The position numbers and the translations under genes are program-made. The notes under the pieces are model-generated. The model saw nothing but the letters and a program-made list of their open reading frames with translations. It searched no databases and was not told the DNA's origin. A stretch of DNA of 35,963 nucleotides from Kiritimatiellia bacterium (GTDB lineage Bacteria; Verrucomicrobiota; Kiritimatiellia; UBA8416; JABMPJ01): contig JADHWE010000021.1 in the NCBI GenBank assembly GCA_016783675.1, positions 1-35,963 of the forward strand, written 5' to 3'. Below, piece after piece: positions 33,182 to 35,963 of this stretch. The number at the start of each line of letters is the position of its first letter. Positions within the stretch are counted from its first letter, which is position 1.

Positions 33182-33706
33182 CTATTCAGCTTTCTTGCTG
33201 TCTCTGCTGCCCGTGAGCGCACTCAGCCGAAGGGCCAATCTCGCCATCTTCTCCACGGCACTTGATGAGATAGTTGCTCCTGTGATGCCATCCACCCGTT
33301 CATTCAGCCTACCTCGATCGTTCAGCCCCGCACCTTCGTACTGCTTCAGGTAACGTTCACTACGAATCGGGCGACCACGCTTCTCTCGGTCCGCAAGAAT
33401 CCGGGCGCTTCGGATTCGCCCCTCAAACACGACGAAACCAGCCTTGATGGGCCCATGCTTCCCGCGCGCCGACATAACCCAGAGAGTACCCTCAGCACCC
33501 GCGTAGTACACGATGCGTTTTGGTGTGCCGTCGCGGCCGAGGATCTCGCGACAGGCTGCTGCCACGGAACCCGTCACGGACAGCGACTGCACAGCAGGCG
33601 TGTTGTCGAACTGCTCCTTGAGGAGGCGCTCCACCGCATCCTCTTTGGCCAGGCCGGCCATTGGTAATGCGAGCAGCAAACCCAACTGGAGAAATCTAGA
33701 AGTCAT
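33182..33706 (-). CDS. Exported FMN-binding domain protein
   Basis: 174 aa from ATG 33706, giving a signal peptide MTSRFLQLGLLLALPMAGLA; longer frames to 33751 are not signal-like. The C-terminal DGITGATISSSAVEKM matches the FMN-binding motif D-G-x-T-G-A-T-x-S of RnfG/NqrC-type domains, where ApbE attaches FMN to a Thr. WVMSARGKHGPIKAGFVVFEGRI belongs to the same domain. A periplasmic electron-transfer or ferric/metal reductase role is likely. It overlaps the porin gene stop by 11 nt and precedes the CDF gene, so it belongs to the metal operon. Confidence 0.85.
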   Translation of the reverse strand: MTSRFLQLGLLLALPMAGLAKEDAVERLLKEQFDNTPAVQSLSVTGSVAAACREILGRDGTPKRIVYYAGAEGTLWVMSARGKHGPIKAGFVVFEGRIRSARILADREKRGRPIRSERYLKQYEGAGLNDRGRLNERVDGITGATISSSAVEKMARLALRLSALTGSRDSKKAE

Positions 33707-34829
33707 AACCGATCCCGAGATTGAACCCATTCTGGTCCTTCCCGTTATCATTGTCCTGCCACTGGTAATCCGCCTTGATCACCACTTGCTCGTGTGGCCA
33801 CCAATTCACACCGGCATCGACCTGTGTCTTGCCTGTGTTTTCGCCGGCCTCTCCTGCTTGGTTGTCCCACTCGCTGTACCTAACGAAGACCCCCACCTCG
33901 TCAATCAGACGATACGACGGCTCGACATACCAGCCATACTGGCGGTCCGCCCCGACCGACTCCGGGCCGCTCCCGTCCAACATCCATTCGCCGTACAGCG
34001 CCCGCAACCCAAGTGCGCCACGCCGAAGCTCAGCGTGGAGTTCCCCAAGCACGCCATCACCGGCTGTGTCGTCGTTGCTCTGGGTCATGTCGGACTGGTA
34101 GACGATCGCACCGCCTACGGTGAAACCAGGTACACGCCAGTTCAGGGCGAGCGTCCCGGCCAGGTCAGAGGCCTCGGCCTTGGCAACCTTTTGCCTTCCC
34201 GAGCGCACGGCATAGTTGCTGTTGCTCGACGTGTTCAGGCCTGAATGCATATAGGCCGCATACTCCCATCCTTCCACAAGCTGGCCATGTATGCCGGCAC
34301 CTGCTTCCCACCAGGTCGTGGGAATGATCTTGTTCTCGATCGGGTTGCGTTCGACCCCGTAGAACGTCGGCGGCTCATGGGTCGGGTTCAAGAACCCGAC
34401 TGGCAGGAGGAATAAGCCGCCCCGAGCGATATGGTTCTCGTTGAGATCGAAATCAATGAACGCCTGCTCCAGTTCTACTTCCCCTGGTGCATCCCCACCC
34501 GATAGGGAGTGCTCGAGCTCCAGCTCAGAACTGAATCGGATTCGGTCACTGAAATCGTAGCCGAAGTAGAGCACGAACCGGTGGAAATCCATCTCTTCCT
34601 TATCGGACGCCCCGCCTTTCCCGGACAGGTTGTTGTAGTGCAGTTCACCATACCCCCCGAGTTGCACCCCCCCGAAGGCGTCGAGGCTGTCACTTGAGCC
34701 GCGCAATTCTGCGACTTCCTGCTCCAGACGTTCGAGCCGTTCGTCAGTGGTCTCAGCCTTCACCTGCGCTACGCTCGCCGCGCCGACTGCGGTCACCATG
34801 ATTGCGATTGCCATTCTCTTTTTGTTCAT
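33696..34829 (-). CDS. Outer-membrane porin with N-terminal coiled coil
   Basis: 377 aa. A signal peptide (1-25) is followed by a short coiled coil TTDERLERLEQEVAELRGSS, then about 16 amphipathic strands. The beta-barrel starts FGGVQLGGYGELHYNNLSG and ends LGIGYDF with the C-terminal Phe needed for outer-membrane insertion. It resembles phosphate-selective porin OprO/OprP-like proteins. Its operon partners (FMN-binding protein, CDF) and the operator just upstream suggest metal-linked control rather than phosphate. The ATG has GGGGC upstream. It is the first gene of the DtxR-controlled operon. Confidence 0.88.
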   Translation of the reverse strand: MNKKRMAIAIMVTAVGAASVAQVKAETTDERLERLEQEVAELRGSSDSLDAFGGVQLGGYGELHYNNLSGKGGASDKEEMDFHRFVLYFGYDFSDRIRFSSELELEHSLSGGDAPGEVELEQAFIDFDLNENHIARGGLFLLPVGFLNPTHEPPTFYGVERNPIENKIIPTTWWEAGAGIHGQLVEGWEYAAYMHSGLNTSSNSNYAVRSGRQKVAKAEASDLAGTLALNWRVPGFTVGGAIVYQSDMTQSNDDTAGDGVLGELHAELRRGALGLRALYGEWMLDGSGPESVGADRQYGWYVEPSYRLIDEVGVFVRYSEWDNQAGEAGENTGKTQVDAGVNWWPHEQVVIKADYQWQDNDNGKDQNGFNLGIGYDF

Positions 34830-34852
34830 ACCGTGCCCCTTTGCTTTGACGT

Positions 34853-34868
34853 GTTAGGTCGCCCTAAC
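34853..34868. promoter_or_regulatory. DtxR/MntR-type operator upstream of porin operon
   Basis: GTTAGG (34853-34858), a 4-bp spacer TCGC and CCTAAC (34863-34868) form a perfect 6+6 dyad 24 bp upstream of the porin start. It differs from the regulator's own operator (35324-35339) only in the spacer. The TTAGG-CCTAA half-sites recall DtxR/IdeR boxes. Confidence 0.85.
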
Positions 34869-34919
34869 TCTCTGCCTAAAACCCTACTCACTCGTTTTTG
34901 CGTAATGATTCCCAGGCCG

Positions 34920-35312
34920 CTATCCGTTGCCGGTGGGCCGTGCGTTCAAATGTCTCAGTCCGGCCAGAAAAGCAGGACTGACGATGTGCTCCAATTGGCA
35001 GGCTTCCTCGGACGCCTGCCTGGCGTCCATTCCCAGAACGGCCACCATGAACTCATGGAGGACAGTCTGACGATCGTCCAACTCTCCGGCAATTCTCCGC
35101 CCCGCCGCGGTCAGTAATATGTCCTTGTGGACGCGCTTGATCAGCGATGCTTCCTTTAAGCGTTCCAGCATCTGCACAACCGATGGTTTACTGACGTCCA
35201 ATAGTCGCGCAATCTCCGAAACATGAGCGTGCCCGTGCTTGCTCTCCAGTTCTCCGATAATCTCTATGTACATCTGCTGCTTGAGCGTGATTCGGTCTAT
35301 CCGTGATTTCAT
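34920..35312 (-). CDS. DtxR/MntR-family metal-dependent regulator
   Basis: 130 aa, short for DtxR and near MntR length. QQMYIEIIGELESKHGHAHVSEIARLLDVSKPSVVQMLERLKEASLIKRV is the N-terminal winged helix, matching MntR's MYIEQIY start. ILLTAAGRRIAGELDDRQTVLHEFM and the EEACQLEHIVSP helix form the dimerisation and metal-binding part; E98/E99-type and His residues are present. It has no SH3-like third domain. It probably represses in the presence of Mn, Fe or Zn. The start at 35312 follows the predicted transcript start by only a few nt, so a leaderless mRNA is possible; an in-frame ATG at 35273 lacks a ribosome site. It is adjacent to the porin operon it likely controls. Confidence 0.88.
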   Translation of the reverse strand: MKSRIDRITLKQQMYIEIIGELESKHGHAHVSEIARLLDVSKPSVVQMLERLKEASLIKRVHKDILLTAAGRRIAGELDDRQTVLHEFMVAVLGMDARQASEEACQLEHIVSPAFLAGLRHLNARPTGNG

Positions 35313-35321
35313 GGGTGCGAG

Positions 35322-35350
35322 AAGTTAGGCGGCCCTAACTCGCATGTCAA
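35322..35350 (-). promoter_or_regulatory. Regulator promoter overlapping its own operator
   Basis: On the minus strand TTGACA (35350-35345), 17 bp and TAACTT (35327-35322) form a good sigma-70 promoter. The dyad AGTTAGG-N4-CCTAACT (35323-35340) covers the spacer and -10, so a bound repressor would block polymerase. The predicted start is about 3 nt from the regulator ATG. This supports autoregulation. Confidence 0.8.
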
Positions 35351-35402
35351 GAACCAACCAGAGCTACCCCAGGTTCCGCGCCCCGAGCTTCTGCCAGACC
35401 GA

Positions 35403-35963
35403 TCACCCTCGGGACTTCAACTTCACTTCCTCGATCCAGCAGAACAGTACGGGGACGACAAGCATCGTCACCACTTCAATTAGCATTCCGCCGAAGGAGG
35501 GGATGGCCATCGGCACCATCACATCGCTTCCGCGGCCTACAGAGGTCAGCACAGGAAGCAGGGCGAGAATCGTGGTCGCTGTTGTCATGAGGCAGGCGCG
35601 GTGGCGGCGTTCTCCGGCTTCGCGCACGGTCTTGCGTAACGCGTCCTTCGTCTTCGGCGCGCGTTCGCGCAGAAGCTGGGTCAAGTACGTGCCCATCACC
35701 ACGCCGTCATCGGTCGCGATTCCGAACAGCGCCAGGAAACCGACCCACACGGCCACACTCAGGTTTATGGTGTGAATCTGGAACAGGCTGCGCATCTCAA
35801 CGCCAAATACGCTGAAGTTCAGGAACCAAGGCTGACCGTAGAACCAAATCAGAAGGAAGCCGCCGCACCAGGCGACAAAGACGCCGGTGAAGATGAGGAA
35901 CGTGGTCGATACAGAGCGGAACTGGAAGTAAATGATCATGAAGATGATGAAGAGCGCGAGAGG
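35403..35963 (-). CDS. RND efflux pump, C-terminal part (cut by window edge)
   Basis: At least 186 residues visible; the frame is open at the right edge of the window, so the gene starts outside. The visible part covers the last membrane helices: IIYFQFRSVSTTFLIFTGVF, then VAVWVGFLALFGIATDDGVVMGTYL (the TM10 region), RRHRACLMTTATTILALLPVL and a final PSFGGMLIEVVTMLVVPVLFCWIEE. This matches the end of CusA/CzcA. The ending is distinct from the intact pump at 21813-24911, so the two are not recent duplicates. The gene lies upstream of the regulator on the same strand and is probably the terminal gene of a second czc/cus operon. Confidence 0.9.
   Translation of the reverse strand, partial: PLALFIIFMIIYFQFRSVSTTFLIFTGVFVAWCGGFLLIWFYGQPWFLNFSVFGVEMRSLFQIHTINLSVAVWVGFLALFGIATDDGVVMGTYLTQLLRERAPKTKDALRKTVREAGERRHRACLMTTATTILALLPVLTSVGRGSDVMVPMAIPSFGGMLIEVVTMLVVPVLFCWIEEVKLKSRG

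Overview
The window is about 36 kb of moderately GC-rich bacterial DNA carrying roughly 31 protein genes, no rRNA or tRNA that I can see, and several patches of accessory or decaying sequence. The organism looks like a Gram-negative, at least partly anaerobic bacterium. Evidence is outer-membrane porins, CzcCBA-type efflux, Tat-exported iron-sulfur proteins and a pyrophosphate-type phosphofructokinase. A secreted sialate O-acetylesterase, dense REP-like palindromes and a DUF6599/DUF362/polyferredoxin cluster make a PVC-group lineage (Kiritimatiellota, Verrucomicrobiota or a relative) my best guess; this is inference, not proof.

Left region (1-5.6 kb, minus strand): a compact run of PAS/Cys-rich sensor, macrodomain deacetylase, unknown exported protein, membrane-anchored alpha/beta hydrolase, a CdsA-like membrane protein that has lost its catalytic motif, and a PlsC acyltransferase fused to a P-loop kinase-like domain. 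The last three form a probable phospholipid-handling operon. It ends in a long imperfect hairpin. At 5.8 kb a divergent gene encodes a Mut7-C RNase with a ubiquitin-like N-terminus.

Defence cassette (6.7-9.2 kb): an AbiEi/AbiEii-type toxin-antitoxin pair plus a third unknown gene is bracketed by 26-bp inverted repeats (25 of 26 matching). This suggests a discrete mobile cassette without its own transposase.

Middle (9.3-15.7 kb): three 12-bp semi-palindromes at exactly 22-bp spacing lie upstream of a GNAT-cyclic-nucleotide-binding fusion. A four-gene redox operon follows: Tat-exported aldo/keto reductase with two ferredoxin clusters, DUF6599, Tat-exported DUF362, and a NapH-NapG-like fused polyferredoxin. 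The genes overlap or nearly touch.

15.9-21.4 kb: a REP-associated tyrosine transposase sits inside a mirrored array of REP palindromes with a perfect 20-bp outer inverted repeat. It is followed by bcp, a phosphofructokinase, ogt, a perfect 26-bp hairpin and htpG.

Metal region (21.4-28.4 kb and 32.2-36 kb): one complete CzcCBA/Cus-like efflux operon carries His- or Cys-rich small accessory proteins and a 31-residue relic of a second CzcA C-terminus. A second metal locus contains a DtxR/MntR-type regulator, porin, FMN-binding protein, a CDF transporter and the C-terminus of another RND pump. Two near-identical GTTAGG-N4-CCTAAC operators, one overlapping the regulator's own promoter, tie this locus together.

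Between the two metal regions (28.5-32.2 kb) lie a truncated radical SAM gene, a sialate O-acetylesterase, REP hairpins, and the remains of a Qat anti-phage system: the C-terminal part of QatC overlapping an intact QatD.
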